From contig CAVTEP010000006.1 in assembly GCA_963733915.1 (NCBI GenBank), positions 372,001 through 436,000 of the forward strand: 64,000 bases of DNA. Reading direction: 5' to 3'. A program made the position numbers and the translations under genes. Numbering within the stretch: the first letter of the stretch is position 1; every line of letters begins with the position of its first letter. The notes beneath the pieces are model-generated. The model ran no database searches, was not told the origin of the DNA, and was given only the letters and a program-made list of their open reading frames with translations. Below are positions 33,607 through 42,151 of this stretch, one piece after another. Source of the stretch: Sulfomarinibacter sp963733915 (GTDB lineage: Bacteria > Acidobacteriota > Thermoanaerobaculia > Thermoanaerobaculales > Sulfomarinibacteraceae).

Positions 33607-34344
33607 ATGCCCTTGGCTGCCGTGATCCTGGTCGAGCCCTGGTTGGCGGGCAACATCGGCGCCGCCATGCGGGTCGCGGCGAACTTCGGAGTGCGCCGCT
33701 TCGAGCTGATTCGACCCGCGGTGGCCGCCGACGATCCGGAGGTCCTGCGTTGGGCCTGCGGCGCCGAATCGAGGATCGAGTGCCGGAGCTGGAAGAGCCT
33801 CGGCGACGCCTCGTCCTCCTACCGCACCCTCGCCGCGTCAGCTTCCGGGCGCGGACGGGCGAATCTCCCGGTGGTCGAACCCCGGGCAGCCACCACGATC
33901 CTCGCCGAACGTGGACTCGAGGGCGTCGCGCTGGTCTTCGGCAACGAAACCCGGGGTCTCAGCCGCGAGGACCTCGATCGTTGCGACCTCGTGATCCGGG
34001 TTCCGACTGATCTCGAGTTCCCGGTCCTCAACCTCGCCCAGTCGGTGGCCATCCTGGTCGCGTTTGTTCAGACCGCACCCGAGGTCGGCGTCGCCACACC
34101 CGAACCGGCGCCGCAGGCGGACCTCGAGGATCTCATGGGCCATCTTCGGCGAAGCCTGTTGACGATCGGCTTCCTCGACCCGAAAAGTCCGCAACGAATC
34201 CTGCGCAAGCTGCGCCGGTTTTTCGGGCGCGCCGGCATCACCGCCAACGAGGTCAAGATAGTGCGCGGCATCTGCAGGCAGATGGAGTGGGCGGCAGGGG
34301 CGAGGCCGGGCCGGTTCGGAGACAACGAGGAGGACGTCCGTTAG
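33607..34344 (+). CDS. tRNA/rRNA methyltransferase, TrmJ-like (SPOUT family)
   Basis: 245 residues. ILVEPWLAGNIGAAMRVAANFG begins the SpoU/SPOUT methyltransferase fold, and VFGNETRGLSREDLDRCD plus PVLNLAQSVAILVAF form the knotted SAM-binding region. A C-terminal helical extension (MGHLRRSLLTIGFLDPKSPQ) resembles TrmJ, which methylates position 32 of tRNA. Other 2'-O-methyltransferases share the core, so TrmJ is likely but not proven. It ends within a GAACGTT-type intergenic element. Confidence 0.85.
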   Translation: MPLAAVILVEPWLAGNIGAAMRVAANFGVRRFELIRPAVAADDPEVLRWACGAESRIECRSWKSLGDASSSYRTLAASASGRGRANLPVVEPRAATTILAERGLEGVALVFGNETRGLSREDLDRCDLVIRVPTDLEFPVLNLAQSVAILVAFVQTAPEVGVATPEPAPQADLEDLMGHLRRSLLTIGFLDPKSPQRILRKLRRFFGRAGITANEVKIVRGICRQMEWAAGARPGRFGDNEEDVR

Positions 34345-34662
34345 AACGTTTGCACGTTAGAACGTTAGAACGTTCCCAACCGCCCTCCCCCGTCAGGTGT
34401 ATCGGAACTTTCGCCTCAACCGGAATCGCTTGAGATCGAGCATTGGGCATTTCGGTCAACAGGCACAGCTACCGGGACAGCGACAGACCGCAGAGGCAGC
34501 GTCAGAAACCAGCGGCCGGGGCAGCAACCAGCGCAGTGGGCAAGGGTGGGTGGAAAACCCGAAATCCGAAACCAAAATCCGAAATCGATGAGTTACCACC
34601 TCACGCAATTCCGGGAAGAAACAAACGTTTGAACGTTCTAACGTTTCAACCTTTGAACGGTT
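34341..34662. repeat. large intergenic element with GAACGTT arms
   Basis: At 34341-34374 lie copies of (T)GAACGTT/ACGTTAGA, then CCCAACCGCCCTCCCCC. After about 200 nt follow GGGTGGGTGG and, at 34622-34661, AACGTTTGAACGTTCTAACG-type copies in inverse orientation. The centre (34460-34600) contains short direct repeats such as CGGGACAGCGACAGACCGCA and CCGAAATCCGAAACC/CCGAAATC. The whole is between convergent genes (trmJ + and the TPR gene -). Apparent ORFs here (34397-34766) have repeat-like composition and are not genes. Confidence 0.7.
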
Positions 34663-34663
34663 G

Positions 34664-35917
34664 TCACCGTATCCCGACCTCGCGTTGCAGCCGTTCGGCG
34701 AGCCGCAACAGATCCGGGTCGGTCGGGTGGCGATCGAGAGCCCGCGACAAATCGACCGCGGCCTGAGGGTAGAGCCCGCTGCGAAGCTCGAGCTCGATCA
34801 GGCGGGCGCTGATCTTGGGTGAGTCCGGGTCGACCTCGACCGCCCGTTCGAGGGCAAGCAGAGCGTCGGCCGGCTTGCCGCCCTGCTCAGCCACAATCGC
34901 GATTCGCAGCAGCAGCCCGGTGTTGGTTGGATCCATGCCCCAGGCCCGGCGCAGGTGAGCGAGCGCCGTCTCGAGGTCGCCACGGTTCTGCGCCAGGCCG
35001 GCCAGGGTCACGTACGGCGCCGGCGAGTCAGGATCGATGGCGAGGGCTTCGCCGGCGGCCGCGAGAGCTCCCTCCCCGTCACCATCGAGGTCGCGCGCCA
35101 CCGCCACCAGTGACCAGGCGCGCCCCCGAATCGACCTCGGCAGCGCGGAGCGATTGGTGATCGGCATCAACAGCTCGAGAGCGCCGTTGTAGTCACCCGC
35201 ATCCACCGCCCAGCGAGCAAGCTCGAGCTCGACATTCGGACGACCGCGGTACGCGGCCAGCAGTTGCTCCGCGGCAAGGGTGTCGCCATCCGATCGCAGC
35301 TCGGCCGCGAGATCGAGCGCCGTCTCCGTACTTCGGCGGGGATAATATCCGGCTCGCAGGCGAAGGGCCTCGAGACGCACGCTTCGCTGATCCTCCGGGG
35401 TCAACTCCACCTCCGGCTCCCGCATTCCCGGGGCAATCGCCTCCGCAATCGCCAACTCGCCCAACCCCGAGGATCGATTTCCAACCGAGAAATAGAAAAG
35501 GGCCTGCAGGCGACGGAGAAAGGCCGAGGTGGGGTCGCGTGCGAGCGCCAGCGCAAGTGATTCAATCGCTCGTTGCGGGTCATTCCGCACCAAGGCCTCG
35601 CGGGCGACGTTCGTATACCCCACCGCCTCGGCGGGGAGCCAGCGACACTGCAGGCCCCCGACGCGGGCCAGGGCCGCGACCAGGGTTTCCCGCCGTGCCC
35701 TGACGAGATCGCCCATCGCCAGTCGGTTCGTGCGAACCACCACCGACGGCAGCGCCGCCAGCGGGTCCGACGCGAGGCGGTTCGCAGCAAGTTCCGGATT
35801 GACGGGTAGAATCAGGGCGATCGAGCGCCATCTCAACCACCCGACCGTATCGATCACGCTCAGTACTGCGGCCCCCGCGGCCAGCGCCACCAGCCAATCG
35901 GCGCGCCACCGTTTCAC
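34664..35917 (-). CDS. membrane-anchored TPR protein
   Basis: 417 residues. An N-terminal hydrophobic segment (WLVALAAGAAVLSVIDTVGW) after MKRWRAD is a signal anchor. The rest is helical with TPR-like repeats: NDPQRAIESLALALARDPTS, LEAALAHLRRAWGMDPTNTG-type and ADALLALERAVEVDPDSPKI, ending with ALDRHPTDPDLLRLAERL. It probably faces the periplasm and assembles proteins. Its start overlaps the end of the MurB-like gene by 4 nt, so they are one operon. The stop lies 2 bp after a GAACGTT element. Confidence 0.82.
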   Translation of the reverse strand: MKRWRADWLVALAAGAAVLSVIDTVGWLRWRSIALILPVNPELAANRLASDPLAALPSVVVRTNRLAMGDLVRARRETLVAALARVGGLQCRWLPAEAVGYTNVAREALVRNDPQRAIESLALALARDPTSAFLRRLQALFYFSVGNRSSGLGELAIAEAIAPGMREPEVELTPEDQRSVRLEALRLRAGYYPRRSTETALDLAAELRSDGDTLAAEQLLAAYRGRPNVELELARWAVDAGDYNGALELLMPITNRSALPRSIRGRAWSLVAVARDLDGDGEGALAAAGEALAIDPDSPAPYVTLAGLAQNRGDLETALAHLRRAWGMDPTNTGLLLRIAIVAEQGGKPADALLALERAVEVDPDSPKISARLIELELRSGLYPQAAVDLSRALDRHPTDPDLLRLAERLQREVGIR

Positions 35918-36858
35918 AGCTCCAGGGTCCTCCCGTCCTCGTCGACAAAGCAGAGGGCCGGCACCATCACGAGGCCGGCGCGCGCCGCCACTTGGTCCCG
36001 CACCATACGCGTCAGCTCGTACACGTCGGTCGACCGGGCAGTGCGTGAGGTACAGATCTGATTGTCGGAACTACGTGAGACGCGCGCTCCGCCGACCATC
36101 AAGTCGAGACAGTCTGCTGCGCGCAGGACCACCTGCGCCCGTGTTCCGGGCGGGTCGACAAAATACGGTTCGGCCGAGCGGGGCTGCCTTTGCAACCGGT
36201 TGCGATCCCGGCTTTCGCTCATTCCCCGAGTTCCCTTGGCCTTTTCCCCTACCAGTTGGAGCCGCGCGCGTAAGACAACTTTCCGCTCGAGGTCGAAATC
36301 GAGATCGGCGAGCCGGGTCCTGCGGTCGCCGACCCGGACCCGTTCCACCGGGCCACCCGGCCGCGCCAGCTCGATCCAGTCGATCCAACCGTCGAGCGCG
36401 ACTCGGCCGGTTGTCGCGGCCTGAATCGCCCCCCCGACTGAGCTCGATGTTCCCGCCAGGAAATCCGCGTCGGAAAGCCCGGTCCGTGACGCGGCACGGC
36501 ACACCTGTGCCAAGCTGGCACCAGCGCCGGCCACCGCGCCGTCGAGGTCCAACTCCCACAGACCGAGATTGCCACTGAGGTTGAGAATCGGTACCCGAAG
36601 CCCGCGGTCCGGCGGTACCAGGCGGCTCCCAGCACCCAGGGCCAGCCACGACTGACCGTGAGTCGCAAACACGTCAAGGGCCCGCTGAAGCCCGTCAGCA
36701 CTACGACATCGCACCAGGAGGTCGGCGATGCCGCCGACTCCGAGATTGGTCCAGGCACGCAAATCCACGCGTTCGTGAATCTCCGGCTCGCCGTTCTCAC
36801 GGACACTCCGGAGGTCCGATTTGAACTTCGGCGAACCGTTCAGCACGAGAAAAACCAC
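35914..36858 (-). CDS. divergent MurB-like (FAD-binding) protein
   Basis: About 315 residues from a GTG at 36858; the start is uncertain. The order of motifs follows UDP-N-acetylenolpyruvoylglucosamine reductase: TNLGVGGIADLLV, ALGAGSRLVPPDRG, GLSDADFLAGTSSSVGGA, then YFVDPPGTRAQVVLRAADC and VGGARVSRSSDNQI. But key MurB residues look changed. The Ser of the usual GSFFKNP motif is missing (AEPYFVDP), and the final Glu of the GVxLxxEV motif is replaced (GLVMVPALCFV). It may bind FAD or another ligand without being a working reductase. It starts 12 bp left of the sigma-54 promoter, transcribed away from it, and overlaps the TPR gene. Confidence 0.65.
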   Translation of the reverse strand: MVFLVLNGSPKFKSDLRSVRENGEPEIHERVDLRAWTNLGVGGIADLLVRCRSADGLQRALDVFATHGQSWLALGAGSRLVPPDRGLRVPILNLSGNLGLWELDLDGAVAGAGASLAQVCRAASRTGLSDADFLAGTSSSVGGAIQAATTGRVALDGWIDWIELARPGGPVERVRVGDRRTRLADLDFDLERKVVLRARLQLVGEKAKGTRGMSESRDRNRLQRQPRSAEPYFVDPPGTRAQVVLRAADCLDLMVGGARVSRSSDNQICTSRTARSTDVYELTRMVRDQVAARAGLVMVPALCFVDEDGRTLEL

Positions 36859-36869
36859 CTACCTGAAAT

Positions 36870-36886
36870 TTGGCACGACGATTGCT
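36870..36886 (+). promoter_or_regulatory. sigma-54 (-24/-12) promoter
   Basis: The sequence TTGGCACGACGATTGCT matches the sigma-54 consensus (YTGGCACG-N4-TTGCW) at essentially every position. The GG (36872-36873) and GC (36884-36885) dinucleotides are exactly 12 nt apart. Predicted transcription start is near 36897, rightward. rpoN is encoded at 6968-8485, and a sigma-54 activator gene lies immediately beyond the short transcript. Direct sequence evidence; activity is inferred. Confidence 0.85.
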
Positions 36887-36896
36887 TATTACCCGG

Positions 36897-36980
36897 GTGC
36901 CGGGCACACAACGACCTGGTACACGACATCATACCTCCTCCTTCCTCCTGCGGGCTCCCCAGCCCGCACCTTTTTTTTTT
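36897..36980 (+). ncRNA. candidate sigma-54-dependent small RNA, about 80-85 nt
   Basis: Between the -24/-12 promoter and the intrinsic terminator there is no ATG and no plausible gene. The predicted RNA starts with a small stem-loop (GUGC CGG GCAC) and then an unstructured middle. It next carries a CU-rich tract ACCUCCUCCUUCCUCCUG (36933-36950) that can pair with Shine-Dalgarno GGAGG sequences, and ends in the GC-rich terminator hairpin with a 10-U tail. This is the topology of a trans-acting sRNA. The region lies between the divergent MurB-like gene (-) and the 3' end of the sigma-54 activator gene (-). An alternative is a read-through antisense RNA to the 3' end of the activator gene. Confidence 0.7.
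36950..36980 (+). terminator. intrinsic (Rho-independent) terminator of the candidate sRNA
   Basis: A perfect 7-bp stem GCGGGCT / AGCCCGC with a CCCC loop (36950-36967), then ACC and ten consecutive T (36971-36980). It points rightward (plus strand), which is the wrong direction to serve either flanking minus-strand gene. A second hairpin, GCGGGC-AAAAAAAAGA-GCCCGT, lies at 36998-37019 against the activator's stop codon. Confidence 0.88.
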
Positions 36981-37018
36981 GCGCCGACCATGGGATGGCG
37001 GGCAAAAAAAAGAGCCCG

Positions 37019-40000
37019 TCAACCTCGATTCTCGTCCATCAACCCGAGGTTGCGGAGGTGGTAGAGCAGGGCCTGGCGCGAGATGCCAAGCTCGCGAGCG
37101 GTGGCCGAACGGTTGCCGCCGTTGCGCTCGAGCGCGGCCCGCAGATGCCGCCGCCTGAACTCGTCCTGCGCCTCTGCCCAGGTCCCGGTCACGGGGCGTT
37201 CGCCGCCCTGGATCGAAAGGTGGTCGAGACGGACCACCGCACCACCGGCGCGAACCATCGCCACCTCGACGGTTTGCCGGAGTTCGCGGACGTTGCCGGG
37301 CCAGTCGTAGCTGCGCAGCGCGGCATCGGCCTCTTTGCTCCACGTACACGGAGCGAGACCGTGTTGGGAAACGGCCTTCTGTTGGAAAATGTCCCGCAGG
37401 AGTCCGACGTCCTCCCGACGTTCACGCAGAGGGGGAATTTCGAAGGGTGGCGCCGCGATCCGGTAGTAGAGATCCTGCCGAAACGTCCCATCGCGCACTC
37501 CGCGCGCGAGGTCATGGTTGGTGGCCGAAACGATCCGGACATCGACCTGCGTCGCGTGGGTCGAACCAACCGGCCGAAACTCCTGCGATTCGAGGAATCG
37601 GAGGAGCTTGACCTGGAGAGGCGGATCAAGGTCGCCGATCTCGTCAAGAAAGAGGGTCCCGCCGTCGGCCGCCGCGACCAGTCCCTTACGCGACCGGTCG
37701 GCGCCGGTGAACGCCCCTTTGAGAGAACCAAAGAGCTCAGCCTCGAGCAGATTGCCCGGTATGGCTGCCACGTTGACAGCCACAAACGCCCCTCGTCGCC
37801 TGGAGAGCTTGTGGAGCGCAAGTGCGGCCACCTCCTTACCGACCCCGGTTTCACCAACCAGCAAGACCGGCAGGTGGGTTGGTCCGAGCTCGCACAGCTC
37901 GCGTCGAACCGCTTGCGCAGCTGTCGAGACACCGTAGAAGCCCGTCTTTTCGACCTCCGGATCCGGCGAGCGCGGTGGGATTGGCGCGATTGTCTCGAGA
38001 ACCGCCGTGAGGAGTCGCCACGCCGGATTCTCACGCGCCTCATTTCCCAAGGGCACGAGAACGAAACGGCGCCGACGCATTTCGGGTCCAGGATCGCCAG
38101 TCCCGGCTCGCCACAGAATGCGCCCGTCAGAGGCCTCACGGATTTCGAGCCCATCGACCCCGAGGCCCTTGAGCAGTCGGCGGCTGAGGTCCGCATCGAG
38201 GCCGTCGGGACCGCCGCGCTCGACGATTTCGGTGATTGCCTCCATGGCGTCCTCGACCTCTCCCCCTCTCCCGACCAGCACCGACGCCCAACCACCCATC
38301 CCCGCTTCGCGCAGGATGCCCGCACCGAGAGCCCTCGTCGCCGCGGAAAGCGGCAACCTTATTTCTCCCACCTGTTCGGCAAGGGCGAGCCCGAACGCCT
38401 GCTGAACTGTCATCGGCCCGGTTCCGATACGCTCTATTTCACTGCGATTGCCGGCGCGGACGGCGCGCACGATTTCGGCGGCCTTCGCAACCCCCCAGCC
38501 GTCCGGATCGACCCCCGAGAACGGGCGTCCCACAAGGGAGCCGACGAGCTCCGCCCACGCGCGCCCCTCCTGCCCGGCGCCATCGAACTCACGCCCGGCG
38601 CGCGAGTGATCACCATCGAGTAGCGCCGCGGCACCGACCAGGAGATGCAAGCCTTCTGCAAAACGATTGTCCGCCCGGGCGCCGGACTCGAAGGCCTCCA
38701 GGCACCTGTTGAAGTCTGCCCGGTCTCCGGTCGCAAGGGCCAGGCGCGCCGTTTCGCCGACGATGAAGAGGTCCGATGGGTCCTCTTCGGCCAAGAGTTT
38801 CAGACGCTCCCCCGCCCGTGCGACCGCGAGTAGATCGACGTCCGCGACCGCGAGATTGAAAAGCACGTCCCGGGTGACATACCGGAAGCCCGCCGCCTGC
38901 AGGAGCCGGTAGGCGCGGAGCTGGTGCCCTTCCGCAATCCGGCTCAGCCCCTGGTCAAGCGCCGCCGCACCGAGGTCCTGTTCGATCGCCCCCTGCCATC
39001 CTGGGCCAAGACGATCATTCAGCAGCGTCCTGAGGAGCCGGCGCGCATCTCTCGCCCGGCCGCTGTCCATGAGCACCAAAGCCCGGCGGTGGGCGAGCTG
39101 CGAACGAAGGACGGGGTTATCGCCCGCTACCCGACGACGCCACTGCGGATCGTCAAAGACTTCCGGGCTGTCGATCCAGGCGAGCTCGATTTCGAACCGG
39201 CGTTGGAGCATCGGCGAAGTCGAGATGAGCGCGAGCTCGATGACGGACCGGGTTTCTTGTTTCATTGAGCCGTCGTGTCGGCGGTCTTCGTTGGCAACCA
39301 GAAGGGTGGCCTCGACGACGGCTCGTTGGCTGGCCTGGGGGTACTTCCTCCAGGACGAGGGCGCGGCGCGTACCCGGCTTCGGGTCCAGGTTTTCGGCCC
39401 AGGTTGAGAGAGGCGGGGCGCGATCCGGGGGGATGGTTTCCAGCGCCCGACGCGCGCCGGCGAGATCGAGAACCGACAGACAGGCTTCGGCCAGCAGACT
39501 GCTGATCCCGACACCGAGCGACCCCGGCGAGATCACAGACAAGAGGTCGCGAACCGCGAGCCCCTCAAGGCGATCGAGCATCGACCGCGCCCAGCTCTCC
39601 AACTCCTCGCAATCATTGGATCCGAGAGCGCCGTGCAGCAGGCGCCTCGGATCACCGGGTTCGAAGAGGGTGGCGACTTCGGAGTGCAGTCGATCCGGTT
39701 CGAGAGGGACCGGTTCAGCGAGCCGCCACCAACCGTCATCGACGAGCACCGGCAGGGTCGACCGCTGGGCCTCGATGCGTTTGATTGGAATGCCGGAGTG
39801 AACCGCCAAAAACCCCGGTGGCAGTCCGTCAGGTGAGATGCCAAGCAACTTTTCGATATCGGTCCGCTGGACGGTGCGATCCTTGGCGGACCGGCGGGTC
39901 GACGCAGGCACGAACACCCATCGAGCGGCCTCGGTCAAGGTATTTCTTTCGATCGGGTTGAGAGGATCGATTCTCCCCTGCCGCTGCTCGATGAACCCGC

Positions 40001-40886
40001 GCGCTTCCTCGAGCGGCAACCCCGCGATCGCGAGGTGTTGAAAGAGGTTCCGCGACTCGAATCCGGGTGGCGGGGGCGGGTGCCAACCTCTGGGGAACGT
40101 GCCGACTACAACCGCGCTGCAAGCGGCGCGCTCGGTCCAGCGCGTCACCGCTGAAAGCTCCCCGGCTGAAACCTCACCTACCACGATCAGAGTGCCATTC
40201 CCGCCGCAGGCAGGCACGGGCGCGTTTTCTCGATCCGCGCCGCCGGCATCCCACAACCAGGCCTCCAAGCCTTCACGGCGCAGAGTCGCCCACAGACCGG
40301 CTGCAATGCGCCGCGCGAGGGCGTGGTCCGGCACCCTCCAGAAATTCGCTTCACCCTCGCCCGGCGCCGGCAGGCCGTTCCATCGAAACGCCCACAACGC
40401 CCGCGCCGTGCACGGATCCAGGGGTTTTTTGAGCGTCTGGAGCTGGCGTTTCATCGCCCCTTCGAGAAAAAACCCGGGCGCCCCCGATCTCACATCAATC
40501 ACCGAACGCGGCAGGCCCACGGCCTCGGACACCGATGCGATCACAGCGTCACGTGTGATCGATGCCGCCGCCTCACCGCCGCCGAGGCGGCCAAAAACCC
40601 GCGACATCGGCATCGGAAACTTCGCCAGTCGCGCCTGCAAACCCGAGGATGTCCGGATGAAGAGAGCATTCCGAATCGACGCGCGCCCCGGCCACAGATC
40701 GAACTCGCCGAGTACGGCGGCGGCGGCGGTCAGCTGCAGGGCCATCCGGAAGCGGTCGCCCCGTGACAACGAACCCGCAGCGACCAGATCGCCATCCGGT
40801 GGCGCTGTGACGATCTCCCGTCCAATCTCCGGCACCGGCACCGCCGGGTGTTCCACCAGCAGTACGGCCGGGACTGGGATCCTCAC
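37019..40886 (-). CDS. very large sigma-54-dependent transcriptional activator, with one frame break
   Basis: About 1290 residues once joined. The C-terminal part has a full AAA+ sigma-54 interaction domain: Walker A LLVGETGVGKE, the sigma-54-contacting loop GSLKGAFTGADRS, Walker B TLFLDEIGDL, and R-finger region RQDLYYRIA. A Fis-type HTH ends it (GGNRSATARELGISRQALLY). There is no receiver, GAF or PAS domain. The N-terminal about 510 residues look like a degenerate NTPase-type sensor, followed by helical repeats. The GTG at 40886 overlaps the aroA stop as GTGA. The frame break is at a G5 run (39337-39341 on the plus strand); removing one base restores VLEEVPQASQRAVVEA. It is the obvious candidate regulator of the sigma-54 promoter at 36870. 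Confidence 0.85.
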
Positions 40887-42151
40887 CTCCCCTCCCCCAC
40901 CAGCCCTTCCCACATCTCCCAGAATCCCGGGTACGACTTGCCGACGCACTCGGGGTTGTCGAGCTCGAGCGGACCGGCGGCGAGGGCGGCGACCGCCATC
41001 GCCATCGCGATGCGGTGGTCGCCGGCGGCGGTGACCCGGCGGCCTTCGGTTGCGGGAACCATGGTGGCCGCGACCTCCAGCTCCGCGCCCCGCACGACCA
41101 ACCGGGCGCCGAGCCGTTGCAGATTGTCGATCATCACGGACAGCCGGTCGCTCTCCTTGTGACGGAGGTGTTCGAGGCCCGTGAAATATGAACCCGGCGG
41201 TGCGCAGGCCCCGGCCACCACGAGCGCCGGAAAGAGGTCCGGAGTGTCGCGCAGATCGCAGCTGATCGGTGCCGTGACCGGACCGCGGGCCCGCAGACCG
41301 TCATCCGTCCAGTCGATATCGAGACCCGCGTCGGCAAGGATCCGGGCCACCGCCCGGTCACCCTGCCGGCTCGCCGGGTCGAGCGGGCCGACCTCGACTT
41401 CGCCGCCGGCGACCGCAGCCGCGGCGAGCACGAAGGCCGCCGCCGACCAGTCGCCCTCAATCGAGTACCGGGTAATTTTCAGAGGGCTCGGCCGCACCTG
41501 CCACCGGCGGCGGCCCGCGTCGACCTCGAGTTCGGCCCCGAAGGCGCGCAGGACATCGATCGTGAGGTCGAGGTAGGGCGCCGACGGGAGCTCGCCGACG
41601 ACCCTGAGGTCGAGGCCGCGGCTCATCAGCGGCGCCGCCAACGCCAGCGCGGACACGAACTGCGAGGAAACGCCCGGCCGTAGCTCGACTGTGCCACCCT
41701 CGAGGACGCGGCCGTCGATTCCGACCGGCAGCCGGCCGTCGGTCGATTCGAGGTCGGCACCGAGGCTGGCCAGGGCCTCGAGAAGCGGCGCCATCGGCCG
41801 TTCACGAAGACGCTCGCTGCCGTCGACCACGAATCGGCCGGGGCTCGCCGCCAACAGGGCGAGGATCAGACGCGAACCGGTGCCCGAATCCAGCAAATCG
41901 AGCCGTACCCGGTGATCCGGAGGAGTTCTCTCTCCCACCTCGATCGCGACGTCCCATGCCACCCGCCACCCGGCAGCGCCAAGCGCCTTTGCAAGGACCC
42001 GCGTGTCATCGCAGTCGAGCTGGTTTTCGATGATGCCGCCGCCCGCGACGGCCGCCGCCACGAGCGCCCGGTTGGTGAGGCTCTTCGAACTCGGCAACCT
42101 GACCGAAGCGCCGACACCTCGGCGCGGACCCGGCAGCGCGAATGCGCCCAT
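40883..42151 (-). CDS. aroA: 3-phosphoshikimate 1-carboxyvinyltransferase (EPSP synthase)
   Basis: About 422 residues from the ATG at 42151, which overlaps the stop of the upstream phosphoesterase gene (TGATG). Motifs: VRLPSSKSLTNRALVAAA with the shikimate-binding Lys/Ser, LLDSGTGSRLILALLA, RPMAPLLEALASLGA, and EHLRHKESDRLSVMIDNLQRLG. It makes EPSP for aromatic amino acid synthesis. Residue identities in the active-site loop (SGTGSR) are of the general type; no resistance inference is made. The stop overlaps the activator gene's GTG by 4 nt, an unexpected coupling. Confidence 0.95.
   Translation of the reverse strand: MGAFALPGPRRGVGASVRLPSSKSLTNRALVAAAVAGGGIIENQLDCDDTRVLAKALGAAGWRVAWDVAIEVGERTPPDHRVRLDLLDSGTGSRLILALLAASPGRFVVDGSERLRERPMAPLLEALASLGADLESTDGRLPVGIDGRVLEGGTVELRPGVSSQFVSALALAAPLMSRGLDLRVVGELPSAPYLDLTIDVLRAFGAELEVDAGRRRWQVRPSPLKITRYSIEGDWSAAAFVLAAAAVAGGEVEVGPLDPASRQGDRAVARILADAGLDIDWTDDGLRARGPVTAPISCDLRDTPDLFPALVVAGACAPPGSYFTGLEHLRHKESDRLSVMIDNLQRLGARLVVRGAELEVAATMVPATEGRRVTAAGDHRIAMAMAVAALAAGPLELDNPECVGKSYPGFWEMWEGLVGEGR

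Noticed and set aside
36897..36980. GlmY/GlmZ homologue because of sigma-54 and rapZ in the same genome
   Set aside because: Primary sequence and length (about 82 nt versus about 150-200 nt) do not resemble GlmY/GlmZ; only the regulatory analogy remains.
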